A stretch of DNA of 64,000 nucleotides from NCBI RefSeq assembly GCF_037104765.1, contig NZ_JBAWSY010000009.1:1-64000 (forward strand), read 5' to 3'. Shown here in pieces: positions 17,649 through 26,638 of this stretch; positions within the stretch are counted from its first letter, which is position 1; every line of letters starts with the position of its first letter. The position numbers were made by a program, and so were the translations under genes. The notes below the pieces were generated by a model. It did no database searches, had not been told where the DNA came from, and worked only from the letters and a program-made list of their open reading frames with translations. This DNA is from Psychrobacillus mangrovi (GTDB lineage: Bacteria; Bacillota; Bacilli; Bacillales_A; Planococcaceae).

Positions 17649-17874
17649 ATCAACGAATGAATTAGAGACTTTATAGATTCGACACTTTGCCCAACTGTGG
17701 TAAGGTGTTTTTTTGTCAACCTGCCGAACCATTCACTACTCCTGTTCTATCAGTTATATTTCAAACTGCAAAAACTATAATATAATGTTCAAACAAAAAA
17801 AGGATTTCTATTTGAAAACCTATTAAAACAGGATGCTCTAATCCAATGATTAGACAGCTTTTACAGGAGGAGAA

Positions 17875-18333
17875 ATGAACATGGTTAAACATGGGAGTGA
17901 CAGAGCGGTAAGTAATAATTTTGGGTCTACTCTGAAATACTATCGTGAGAAAAAAGGTCTAAGCCTACAGGAGCTTTTTGAGCGTACAGGTGTGTCAAAT
18001 AGTTACATCTCACGACTTGAGCGTGGAGATAGAAAAGCACCATCCATTCCAATCTCCTCAAAAATCGCAAATGCACTGGGCATTCCACTTTCACTGTTAT
18101 TAGACATTTCAACGTCTGAAACTACGAGTAATGAAGCTCCGTTAGTAGCAGAGCTGATTTTGTATAATGAATGCAAAATAGACGCTGACCACCTAATGGG
18201 TAAAGACGAGAAAGAATCTTTTATCCAAATCATTGAGTTTGTTCTTGAAATGAGATGGGATGAAGATAACAAAATTAAGCAGTTATTTGACTTGTCGGAG
18301 CTGATTGATGATTTTAAAGAGGTAAGTAAGTAG
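17875..18333 (+). CDS. XRE-family transcriptional regulator
   Basis: 152 aa, ATG 17875 with AGGAGG at 17865-17870 (an ATG two codons on is also possible). Residues ~18-75 form a Cro/CI helix-turn-helix (KKGLSLQELFERTGVSNSYI, then LERGDRKAPS) like that of SinR. The C-terminal half is helical and may dimerise. It precedes the 325-aa nuclease-like gene by 63 bp, with a weak terminator-like hairpin between, and may control it. Confidence 0.88.
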   Translation: MNMVKHGSDRAVSNNFGSTLKYYREKKGLSLQELFERTGVSNSYISRLERGDRKAPSIPISSKIANALGIPLSLLLDISTSETTSNEAPLVAELILYNECKIDADHLMGKDEKESFIQIIEFVLEMRWDEDNKIKQLFDLSELIDDFKEVSK

Positions 18334-18396
18334 ACTTGGGAATTTGGGGGACTCTATTAGAGTTCTCTTTTTTTAACAGGAAGGAATTGAGAAGAA

Positions 18397-19374
18397 ATGA
18401 GTTTTAAAGGGAGCGAAAAAGAGTATTTACTGAGTGTGTTTTTATCTAAAAACAAGGAAATTCTTGAGAAAGAGCTTAACCTTACTTTAGAAAATGTTCA
18501 GTTAGAAAAACATTATCCAGGTATGAAAATTGATATGTACGCATGTGATTATAATTTAGGAGCAGAGGTATTTGTTGAAAGTTTATTGCTTAAAAGTAAT
18601 AAGGCTCACCAAAATAAGGTCTTAAAACTGATTAATATGATGGATAAAGGTATTATTGTCTATTTAGCACTTGATTTCCAACAAAAACACTTAGAGGAAC
18701 TGAAACAGGTTATACAAACGTCTGGTAAGGCAATAAGCATTTACTTTTTAAAATTGAATACAAATATTCTTGATAATCTTCAAAAGCTAAACCAAATGCA
18801 CAAGCTGAAAATTTATGAGAATCTAAACTTGTTAAATACATTGAATCCTATTCAATACTTAGAAAAGGAGAGTATTGTAGAGCCGATTGTAGCTAAAAGG
18901 TTGGTAAGAGTAGATAAAAGTTATGATTTAGAATCAAGAAAAGGAGCTAACGAATTTCTTTTAGATGCTCTAAGAAGTAGAATTTCTTACTTTCTTACAT
19001 TCCATCGTGAAAAGGCTAATTTATCAAATCTTATTCTCAGTTTTGGAGCAGGTCGTAGCGATTGCAATTACTATGTATCGTTAAGTGACAGAAGAAATAT
19101 GGCTTTTGTAGAGTTGCGTTTTAGCGATAACAATAGCAATATATACAATTCTATTAAGGAAAAAGAAGAGAGTGTCCAAGAGAGGTTCGGTGGAGTAGTC
19201 AATTTTAAAGATAACTGTATATCAGTAAAGTACCATCCATTTGAAAGTGTTGAGGACACAGTCGCGAAATTGGTAGATATATTTGAAAAAATGATTATTG
19301 CTTTCTCAAATTACACTTATTATTTCTATGAGGATAATAAACAGATGTGGGATTACCATGCACAAGGGATATGA
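18397..19374 (+). CDS. DUF4268-like protein with possible degenerate nuclease fold
   Basis: 325 aa, start behind GAGAAG. Residues ~30-95 follow the order seen in DUF4268-containing nuclease-like proteins: KIDMYACDYN (acidic residue on a strand), then AEVFVESLLLKSNKAHQNKV (strand with Glu, then helix), then GIIVYLAL. In typical members the second motif is closer to ENQ or E-x-K; here it is E-x-S, so catalysis is doubtful. The C-terminal part (ALRSRISYF.., AFVELRFSDNNSN, VQERFGGVV) resembles the DUF4268 domain. Probably part of a defence or regulatory module with the XRE protein upstream. Assignment rests on visual pattern only. Confidence 0.5.
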   Translation: MSFKGSEKEYLLSVFLSKNKEILEKELNLTLENVQLEKHYPGMKIDMYACDYNLGAEVFVESLLLKSNKAHQNKVLKLINMMDKGIIVYLALDFQQKHLEELKQVIQTSGKAISIYFLKLNTNILDNLQKLNQMHKLKIYENLNLLNTLNPIQYLEKESIVEPIVAKRLVRVDKSYDLESRKGANEFLLDALRSRISYFLTFHREKANLSNLILSFGAGRSDCNYYVSLSDRRNMAFVELRFSDNNSNIYNSIKEKEESVQERFGGVVNFKDNCISVKYHPFESVEDTVAKLVDIFEKMIIAFSNYTYYFYEDNKQMWDYHAQGI

Positions 19375-19383
19375 AAAAAATGT

Positions 19384-19410
19384 AAGGCATTGGGAAATCC
19401 AATGCCTTTT
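19384..19410. terminator. Bidirectional terminator between convergent genes
   Basis: Stem AAGGCATTGG (19384-19393) with CCAATGCCTT (19399-19408), then T residues. Confidence 0.75.
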
Positions 19411-19676
19411 TAGTTGCCCTTAAATCGTTTAATGAATTCTTTGCCAAATTCTCTGGTGTTTAATTTTGTTCGGTCTTTTGGCTCGTACTCAATCTTGAAT
19501 AAGAACTCGTCATTTAACTTTTTTAATTCTCCATACATATTCTTTACAGGTGCTTCTATTCCACCTGTTACATGATAAATCTCAAGTTTGGGTAAGGCGT
19601 TCCTATCAGCGTATTGATAAATTCGATACATTCCATTCATTGAATTGACTTCTATCTTCTCCAACAATTTGTTCAT
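19410..19676 (-). CDS. Hypothetical protein, 88 aa
   Basis: ATG at 19676 with AAAAGGAGA upstream. Beta-alpha mix beginning MNKLLEKIEVNSMNGMYRIY, with a basic C-terminus (EFGKEFIKRFKGN). No recognised family. It converges on the DUF4268-like gene across a shared terminator. Confidence 0.6.
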   Translation of the reverse strand: MNKLLEKIEVNSMNGMYRIYQYADRNALPKLEIYHVTGGIEAPVKNMYGELKKLNDEFLFKIEYEPKDRTKLNTREFGKEFIKRFKGN

Positions 19677-19900
19677 ACTATTATCTCCTTTTCAATTTTT
19701 AGAAATTTTCAATAATAATATTATATCATCATATTTAAGGTATCATATCCAACCTGCTATGATAGTAGGACCCAATGGTGTCTGTTTCATAAATTTAGCT
19801 TTTAAATAGAATGCTCATGAGAAAATGGTATTGTAGTTTGTCGGGAGTTAGATGTTCTTTCAAATACAAGGGATTTTGAAACCAAACAATATTTAAGGTA

Positions 19901-20323
19901 ATGGAAAAAGAAATGAATCTACTTATTGAGAAAATTGAATTGTATAATATACCTATAGAAATAATGTGGGAGGAGTCATTGATGAAAGAGGAAATCCTTT
20001 TATTGAAAATACAGAACGCATTAAAAGAAAGAAAAGATTACTATGAAGCCACTCGTGGAAATTGGAAGATAAATAAAAGTCGATTGCCATTTATTCAATA
20101 CGTTGCTGGGATAAGTGGCGGTAAAGTTGTTTGTGCTTTCCAACCTTCTAAGTGGGAGGTTATTGAATATGGCACTGAAAAGGGGAGAAAAAGATTTGAA
20201 GGTAATGAAGTTCCGTCTGAAATATTAGTAAAATTGCAAAAAAAAGAAGAACAAGTGCTGAGAAAGTTTGGGCGTGGAAGTGCAGTTGCTTATATATCTC
20301 TTACTGAAATAGAAAATTATTAA
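19901..20323 (+). CDS. Hypothetical protein with YEATRGNWK motif, 140 aa
   Basis: The ATG at 19901 has only a weak ribosome site (AAGGT). The core is IQNALKERKDYYEATRGNWK followed by strands GKVVCAFQPSKWEVIE, an arrangement common in small proteins next to restriction genes, but I cannot name the family. The C-terminus GRGSAVAYISLTEIE is a further strand-helix unit. It lies 124 bp upstream of the SNF2 gene in the same direction and could belong to that cluster. Confidence 0.5.
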   Translation: MEKEMNLLIEKIELYNIPIEIMWEESLMKEEILLLKIQNALKERKDYYEATRGNWKINKSRLPFIQYVAGISGGKVVCAFQPSKWEVIEYGTEKGRKRFEGNEVPSEILVKLQKKEEQVLRKFGRGSAVAYISLTEIENY

Positions 20324-20447
20324 TATTAACCTATATGATACTATCGAATATAAGGAACATTGTTACATCCAAGAAAATCATTAGGGACTAATATCCTTTG
20401 GTTGGTTTTTCTTATTTTATTTTATATATGAAATAGAGGGGTTCAAA

Positions 20448-23318
20448 TTGAATACAGCATACCATACAAAATATTTTGCTAATAAATTGATTAACCGTTC
20501 TCCATCTAACGATATAGAGAAGCTCTCTATGTCATTATTTAATGCTTCAGTAGATATTAATCCTCACCAAGTAGATGCGGCCTTATTTGCCTTTAAATCA
20601 CCGTTATCTAAAGGTGTCATTTTAGCAGATGAAGTTGGGCTTGGTAAGACGATTGAGGCAGGTCTTGTGCTTTGTCAGTATTGGGCAGAGAGAAAAAGAA
20701 GGCTATTAGTTATATGTCCATCTTCAATAAGAAAGCAGTGGAGTCTGGAGCTTCAAGAGAAGTTTAATTTACCAAGCATTATTTTGGAAACAAAAAATTA
20801 CAATGAGGAGCTTAGAAAAGGAAACGGTAATCCTTTTAACCAATCTTGCGTTATTATTACATCTTTTAATTTTGCTCACAGAAGAAAGGATGATATTAAA
20901 GCTGTTAATTGGGATTTAGCTGTAATAGATGAGGCTCATAAACTAAGAAATGCTTACCGAAAGAGCAACCGTATTGGACAAGGGATAAAATGGGCAGTTG
21001 AAGATAGAAAAAAACTCTTATTAACAGCAACCCCACTTCAGAATTCCTTGTTAGAGCTATACGGATTATCGACTATAATCGATGACCGAATTTTTGGCGA
21101 CTTAAAAGCATTTAGAGCTAACTATATAAATGATGGACACTTGGAAGAATTGAAAGAAAGACTTAAAGGATTTTGTAAAAGAACACTTAGAAAAGATGTG
21201 TTGGAATATATCAAGTACACAGAAAGACACGCCTTAACCCAACCTTTTACATCAAGCGACAGAGAACAAGCTCTTTATAAAGCTATCTCTGATTTCCTAC
21301 AAAGGGAAGATACATTTGCTATACCTAAAAGTCAAAGGGTTTTAACAACTCTAATTCTAAGGAAATTACTTGCTTCTTCGACGAATGCGGTCCAACAGAC
21401 CTTACAGACTATTAAAAAGAGATTGATTGATATAAGAGATGGACTTACAGCTACTAATCTTCTGTTAGAGGAGTTAGTGGACGAAGACGAATTGGAAACT
21501 TTAGAGCAAAGTGAAGATGAATTTGAAGAAAATATTGATAATTATGAAATGGTAGAAAAAGAAGAGTTTGGACCTGATATTGAAAAAATCAATCAGGAAA
21601 TTCTTGAAATAGAAAGATTTATCCAAATGGCTAACGAAATTAAAGTTGATACAAAATCGGAAGCCTTGTTAAAAGCATTAACTATTGGTTTCGATAGAAT
21701 GAATGAATTAGGTGCAAACAAAAAAGCATTAATTTTTACGGAATCTAAAAGAACACAAGAGTATTTAAAGACATTCCTTGAGGCAAATGGGTATAAGGAT
21801 AAAATTGTCTTATTCAATGGAACAAATTCGGATAAAGGGTCGACAGAAATATATAAACAATGGGTGGAAAAAAATCAAAATACGACCAGAATTAGTGGTT
21901 CAAAGATAGCAGATAAGAGAAATGCACTTATCGAATATTTCAAAGATAAAGCCGAAATAATGATTGCAACAGAATCAGCTTCAGAAGGTGTTAATTTACA
22001 ATTTTGTTCTCTTCTTGTAAATTATGACTTACCCTGGAATCCACAAAGGATAGAACAACGGATTGGACGTTGTCATCGTTATGGACAGAAGTACGATGTA
22101 GTTGTCATTAACTTTATCAATCAGCGAAACCAGGCTGATATAAGAGTGTACGAACTATTAAATGAAAAGTTCAGTCTTTTTGAAGGTGTGTTAGGTAGTT
22201 CAGACGAGGTATTAGGTTCTGTTGAATCAGGCGTTGATTTTGAAAGAAGAATCTTAGACATTTACCAAACATGTAGAAATCCTCAAGAAATTGAAAGTGC
22301 TTTTCAACAACTACAGCAGGAAATGGAAAATAATATCCAACAAAGAATGGATAAAACAAGAGATAAGCTATTAGAAAATTTCGATTTGGATGTTCATGAT
22401 AGATTAAAATTCAATCTTCAATTTACAAAGAACCATCTCAATAAACTTGAAAGTCTATTTTGGAATGTAACAAAGTCTATTTTAGAGGATGAAGCAAAAT
22501 TTGATAACGACCAGTTTAGTTTTAAACTAAATAAAGCTATAAATGAAAGAATAACAAGTGGTAAATATTTTATGATATCAAAACAAAGGAAGACTGCAGA
22601 AGGTGTCAATTTATACCGTTTATCTCACCCTCTTGGTGAGTACGTAATTGATAAAGCTCTTTCGATATCAACTCCCCCAGCTAAATTGGAGTTTGATATT
22701 ACCAATAATCCTATGAGAATCTCATTAGTACAATCACTAAAAGGTAAGAGTGGTTATCTTATTCTTTCTAAGCTGGGGATTGAATCATTTGAGAAAAGTG
22801 AATACTTGTTATTTAGTGGCTTTACGCTTGATGGTGAGATACTCGACCAAGAGCAATGTGAAAAACTATTCCAGTGTCAAGCAAATACAATTCCATTAAA
22901 CAATATAGAGGAAAATCATAGTCACAAGTTGTTGAGAGAAATGGATAGATACTCAGAAGCAACAGTTAGTATGGTGATGGAACAAAACAATAAGTATTTT
23001 AAAGACGAGCAAGAAAGGTTGCAAAAGTGGGCAGACGATTTAGTTCTGGCTTCCGAACAGGAACTAAATGATATTAAGCGAAACATTCGAGATTTATCAA
23101 GGAAAGCAAGATTGGCGATTAATACTGAAGAACAACATGAGATTCAAGTGCAAATAAATGAACTTGAAAAGAAGAAGAGAACAATGCGTAGAAAGATTTT
23201 CCAAGTGGAAGACGAAGTGATTGAAAGAAGAGACGAGTTAATTGAGGAGCTTGAATCCAGATTACATCAAAGTACAGATAGGGATGACCTATTTATGATA
23301 AAATGGGAAGTTGTGTAG
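20448..23318 (+). CDS. SNF2-family helicase-like ATPase of the restriction cluster
   Basis: 956 aa from a TTG at 20448 behind AGAGGGG. Superfamily 2 motifs: Q-like PHQVDAALFA, Walker A DEVGLGKT (61-68), DEAH at 161-164, TATPLQN, and in the second RecA domain ATESASEGVNLQ and QRIGRCHRYGQ (R538-R541). An acidic insertion (~350-400) and a C-terminal coiled coil follow. SNF2 proteins translocate on double-stranded DNA without unwinding. It is 18 bp upstream of the first methyltransferase gene, so it belongs to this operon-like group, similar in idea to DrmD plus DrmMI of class 1 DISARM, but DrmA/B/C are absent. Confidence 0.9.
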   Translation: MNTAYHTKYFANKLINRSPSNDIEKLSMSLFNASVDINPHQVDAALFAFKSPLSKGVILADEVGLGKTIEAGLVLCQYWAERKRRLLVICPSSIRKQWSLELQEKFNLPSIILETKNYNEELRKGNGNPFNQSCVIITSFNFAHRRKDDIKAVNWDLAVIDEAHKLRNAYRKSNRIGQGIKWAVEDRKKLLLTATPLQNSLLELYGLSTIIDDRIFGDLKAFRANYINDGHLEELKERLKGFCKRTLRKDVLEYIKYTERHALTQPFTSSDREQALYKAISDFLQREDTFAIPKSQRVLTTLILRKLLASSTNAVQQTLQTIKKRLIDIRDGLTATNLLLEELVDEDELETLEQSEDEFEENIDNYEMVEKEEFGPDIEKINQEILEIERFIQMANEIKVDTKSEALLKALTIGFDRMNELGANKKALIFTESKRTQEYLKTFLEANGYKDKIVLFNGTNSDKGSTEIYKQWVEKNQNTTRISGSKIADKRNALIEYFKDKAEIMIATESASEGVNLQFCSLLVNYDLPWNPQRIEQRIGRCHRYGQKYDVVVINFINQRNQADIRVYELLNEKFSLFEGVLGSSDEVLGSVESGVDFERRILDIYQTCRNPQEIESAFQQLQQEMENNIQQRMDKTRDKLLENFDLDVHDRLKFNLQFTKNHLNKLESLFWNVTKSILEDEAKFDNDQFSFKLNKAINERITSGKYFMISKQRKTAEGVNLYRLSHPLGEYVIDKALSISTPPAKLEFDITNNPMRISLVQSLKGKSGYLILSKLGIESFEKSEYLLFSGFTLDGEILDQEQCEKLFQCQANTIPLNNIEENHSHKLLREMDRYSEATVSMVMEQNNKYFKDEQERLQKWADDLVLASEQELNDIKRNIRDLSRKARLAINTEEQHEIQVQINELEKKKRTMRRKIFQVEDEVIERRDELIEELESRLHQSTDRDDLFMIKWEVV

Positions 23319-23336
23319 GTCAAAGGAGGAAAAGTA

Positions 23337-26300
23337 GTGAGTGAAAGTTATCAAAAGCTAATAGCAATATTAAAAGAAATGTTCCAATTAGACCAATCCG
23401 ACTTGGATTTTGGTATTTATAGAATAATGAATTATAAAAGAGATGAAATCAAAAAATTCCTAAATGAAGATTTACTACCGCAGGTAAAAACAGAACTTGA
23501 AAAATACATTTCAGTCGAACAAAAAGGTGTGGAAAAAGAACTTAAAGACCTTACTGTGAAATTAGAAGAGGCTGGTGTGGCATTTGAAAGTAGTTCTAAG
23601 TATGTTGCGTTAAACTCAAGGCTTGATAAAGGTTTAAATGTTACATCAACTGAAAATGAGGTTTATTCTCACCTGGCTAACTTTTTTAAACGTTACTATA
23701 GTAATGGAGATTTTATTTCTTTAAGACGATATAAAAAGGATATCTACGCACTTCCATATGAAGGACAAGAAGTAAAGTTACATTGGGCGAACGGTGACCA
23801 ATATTATATTAAGACAGCAGAACACTTTAGGGATTATACTTTTACTACACCTGACGGTAATAAGGTTCATTTTAAGCTGATTGATGCTGAAACTGAAAAA
23901 GATAATAATAAATCTCAAAAAGGAAAAGAAAGACGTTTTGTTATTTCTGAAAACACACCTTTAGTTGTGGAAAATGGAGAATTGTTTATAGGGTTTGAGT
24001 ATGTTGTTAAAGATATAAAACAAAAAGATTTAACAAATCAAGCGTTGGAAATTATTTCCGAGCGTTTAACGACTGAGCCTGATTTTAAGTCATTTCAAAG
24101 TTTATTAGCACTTGTACCAACTGAAAAAAATCCAAAGAGATTATTAGTTGAAAAGTATCTTAATGATTATACATCTCGTAATACTTTTGATTACTTTATC
24201 CATAAGGACCTGGGTGGATTCCTAAAACGAGAAATTGATTTCTACATAAAAAATGAGGTTATGTTTTTAGATGATGTTGAGGTTGAGGACACTATAAAAG
24301 TTGAACAATATCTAACAAAAATAAGGGTTATCAAAAAAGTAGGAAATAAGATAATCTCCTTCCTTGACCAAATTGAGGGGTTTCAAAAAAAAATGTGGTT
24401 AAAGAAAAAATTCGTAACAGAAACAAATTACTGTATTACTTTAGACAAAATTCCCGAAGAGTTTTATCCAGTAATCATTGAGAATAATAGACAAATTGAA
24501 GAGTGGAAAGAACTTTTTAAGATTAATGAGATAGATGGGGACTTGATGAAAGCTGGATTTTCAGAGCCGATTACTGAAACCTTTTTAAAGCAGAACCCTT
24601 CACTTTTACTTGATACTATCTTTTTTGACCATGAATTTAAAGAAGCACTTATAAGTCATTTTGATGACTTAGATAAGGAAATTAATGGGGTATTAATCCA
24701 TAGTGAAAATTTCCAAGCATTAAATCTAATTAAAGATAAGTACAGGAACAAATTTAATTTTATCTATATTGACCCTCCGTATAATAGAGAGGGAGATGGC
24801 TTTGTTTATAAGGATAATTACAAACATTCAAGTTGGTTAAGTATGATTAATGACAGAATCAGAATCTCCAAAACAATCTTAAATAGTGATTTTGGTATTT
24901 TTACAAGTAGTATAGATAAACATGAAATGTTCAATTATAAACTTCTCCTGGATAGCATATTGGGAGCAGATTCATTTGTAAATGCCATTGTTAATGTAAA
25001 CAATCCTAAAGGTCGTTCAGACCAAAAGCATCTACCAACTGCACATGATAATATATTATTTTATGCAAATGATGAAGCTAAATCATATGGTTGGTTACCA
25101 GAAGAAAAGGTACTTAAAAGGTATTCAAAAGAAGAAAATGGAAACAAATATCGAGAAATAGATTTAAGAAAAACAGGCGACAATGATTTAAGGGAAGATA
25201 GACCCAAAATGTTCTATTATTTTTACTTTAATGAGGAGACAAACGAATTTTATCCTTCCTATGAAGAATTGGAGATGGAAGGGTTTGTGAAAATAATTCC
25301 GTTAAGGGCAGATGGTCGTGAAGGTCGTTGGAGATGGGGAATGGACACTTCACTTGGTAACTTAAATAAACTTGTTCCTAAGTTTATGCCAAATAGAAAA
25401 GTATGGTCAGTTTTTGAAAAAGATTTTTTAACTGACGAAGAAAGAGTAATGCCGACAAGTGTTTGGTATGAAAAAAGTTTTAATAGTGAAAGAGGAACAG
25501 AAGACTTTATTGATTTAGGTTTCGATAAGGAAGACTTTCCAAGACCTAAACCTGTGGGATTATTAGTATCTTTAATTGAACACACGATGACTAAGGATGA
25601 TTATATCTTAGATTTTTTTGCTGGTTCAGGAACAACAGGTCATGCTGTCGTAGAACTAAACCGACTTGATGATGGCAATAGAAAGTATATTCTTGTGGAA
25701 ATGGGCGAATATTTCAATTCAGTCACAAAGCCAAGACTCCAAAAAGTAATTTATTCAAATGATTGGGAAAATGGTAAACCAGTCTCAAGGGAAGGTTCAA
25801 GCCATATTTTTAAATATATTCGTCTTGAATCTTATGAAGATACACTAAATAATCTTGTAATTAATTTAACCCAAGAGCAGTTATCATTGCTGGAAAAGAA
25901 TCCAGAATTAAGAGAGCAGTATATGCTTTCTTATATGCTCAATAATGAAACAGAGAATAGCATGTCACTTTTAAATATAGATATGTTTAAAAATCCATTT
26001 GAATATAAATTAAAAATTGCCAATGGATTGAAAACTCAATTGACAACTATTGATTTGGTAGAGACTTTTAATTATCTTTTGGGTATTGAAGTAATAAGGA
26101 ATGAAGGAAAAAAGCGTTATAGTGCTGAAAAGGATAATGATAATGAAGTCCCAGGGGCGGTCAAGTTAAGTTATGCAAAAGATGGAGAATATGTCTTCAA
26201 AGAAATTGAAGGCAGAACATTGGATGGTGAGAAAGTTCTTGTTATTTGGCGTACTTTATCAGGTGATATAGTAAAGGCTAATGCGGCCCTTGATGCATAC

Positions 26301-26462
26301 TTCTTAAAGAAGAAATACAGCACACAGGATTTTGAGTTTAATCGAATTTATGTAAATGGAGATAATAACCTTCAAAATCTAAAACTGGATGATGAAAGAT
26401 GGAAAATTGTATTAATCGAAGTAGAATTTAAAAAGCTCATGTTTGATGTTCAAGATGTATAA
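23337..26462 (+). CDS. Mod-like N6-adenine DNA methyltransferase, copy 1
   Basis: 1041 aa from GTG 23337 with AGGAGG upstream. A ~430-residue N-terminal part opens with LDQSDLDFGIYRIMNYKR and precedes the beta-class catalytic core: motif IV DPPYN at 479-483, then motif I FAGSG at 761-765. The stretch between them probably contains target recognition. The C-terminal ~220 residues are shared almost identically with copy 2. Much longer than common type III Mod (~600 aa). With SNF2, copy 2 and Res it should form a modification-restriction system that marks host DNA at adenine. Confidence 0.9.
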   Translation: MSESYQKLIAILKEMFQLDQSDLDFGIYRIMNYKRDEIKKFLNEDLLPQVKTELEKYISVEQKGVEKELKDLTVKLEEAGVAFESSSKYVALNSRLDKGLNVTSTENEVYSHLANFFKRYYSNGDFISLRRYKKDIYALPYEGQEVKLHWANGDQYYIKTAEHFRDYTFTTPDGNKVHFKLIDAETEKDNNKSQKGKERRFVISENTPLVVENGELFIGFEYVVKDIKQKDLTNQALEIISERLTTEPDFKSFQSLLALVPTEKNPKRLLVEKYLNDYTSRNTFDYFIHKDLGGFLKREIDFYIKNEVMFLDDVEVEDTIKVEQYLTKIRVIKKVGNKIISFLDQIEGFQKKMWLKKKFVTETNYCITLDKIPEEFYPVIIENNRQIEEWKELFKINEIDGDLMKAGFSEPITETFLKQNPSLLLDTIFFDHEFKEALISHFDDLDKEINGVLIHSENFQALNLIKDKYRNKFNFIYIDPPYNREGDGFVYKDNYKHSSWLSMINDRIRISKTILNSDFGIFTSSIDKHEMFNYKLLLDSILGADSFVNAIVNVNNPKGRSDQKHLPTAHDNILFYANDEAKSYGWLPEEKVLKRYSKEENGNKYREIDLRKTGDNDLREDRPKMFYYFYFNEETNEFYPSYEELEMEGFVKIIPLRADGREGRWRWGMDTSLGNLNKLVPKFMPNRKVWSVFEKDFLTDEERVMPTSVWYEKSFNSERGTEDFIDLGFDKEDFPRPKPVGLLVSLIEHTMTKDDYILDFFAGSGTTGHAVVELNRLDDGNRKYILVEMGEYFNSVTKPRLQKVIYSNDWENGKPVSREGSSHIFKYIRLESYEDTLNNLVINLTQEQLSLLEKNPELREQYMLSYMLNNETENSMSLLNIDMFKNPFEYKLKIANGLKTQLTTIDLVETFNYLLGIEVIRNEGKKRYSAEKDNDNEVPGAVKLSYAKDGEYVFKEIEGRTLDGEKVLVIWRTLSGDIVKANAALDAYFLKKKYSTQDFEFNRIYVNGDNNLQNLKLDDERWKIVLIEVEFKKLMFDVQDV

Positions 26463-26528
26463 TGTGGTAATAAAATGTGTAAAAAACATAGATAATAAAA
26501 CATATAAAGATATTAATTATCTCCGTAC

Positions 26529-26559
26529 ATATCTCAAATCGCTCACTCGGTTGAGATAT
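26529..26559. other. Hairpin between the two methyltransferase genes
   Basis: Inverted repeat ATATCTCAA (26529-26537) and TTGAGATAT (26551-26559) in the only sizeable gap (176 bp) of the cluster. No T-run follows, so it may be a processing or attenuation site rather than a terminator. Confidence 0.4.
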
Positions 26560-26638
26560 TGAGGTGGAGATTTAAAGTCACGGAAGATTATAGTGATGCA
26601 AAAGACCTGGTTTTATAAATGGTCGGAGGAGGAAAGTA

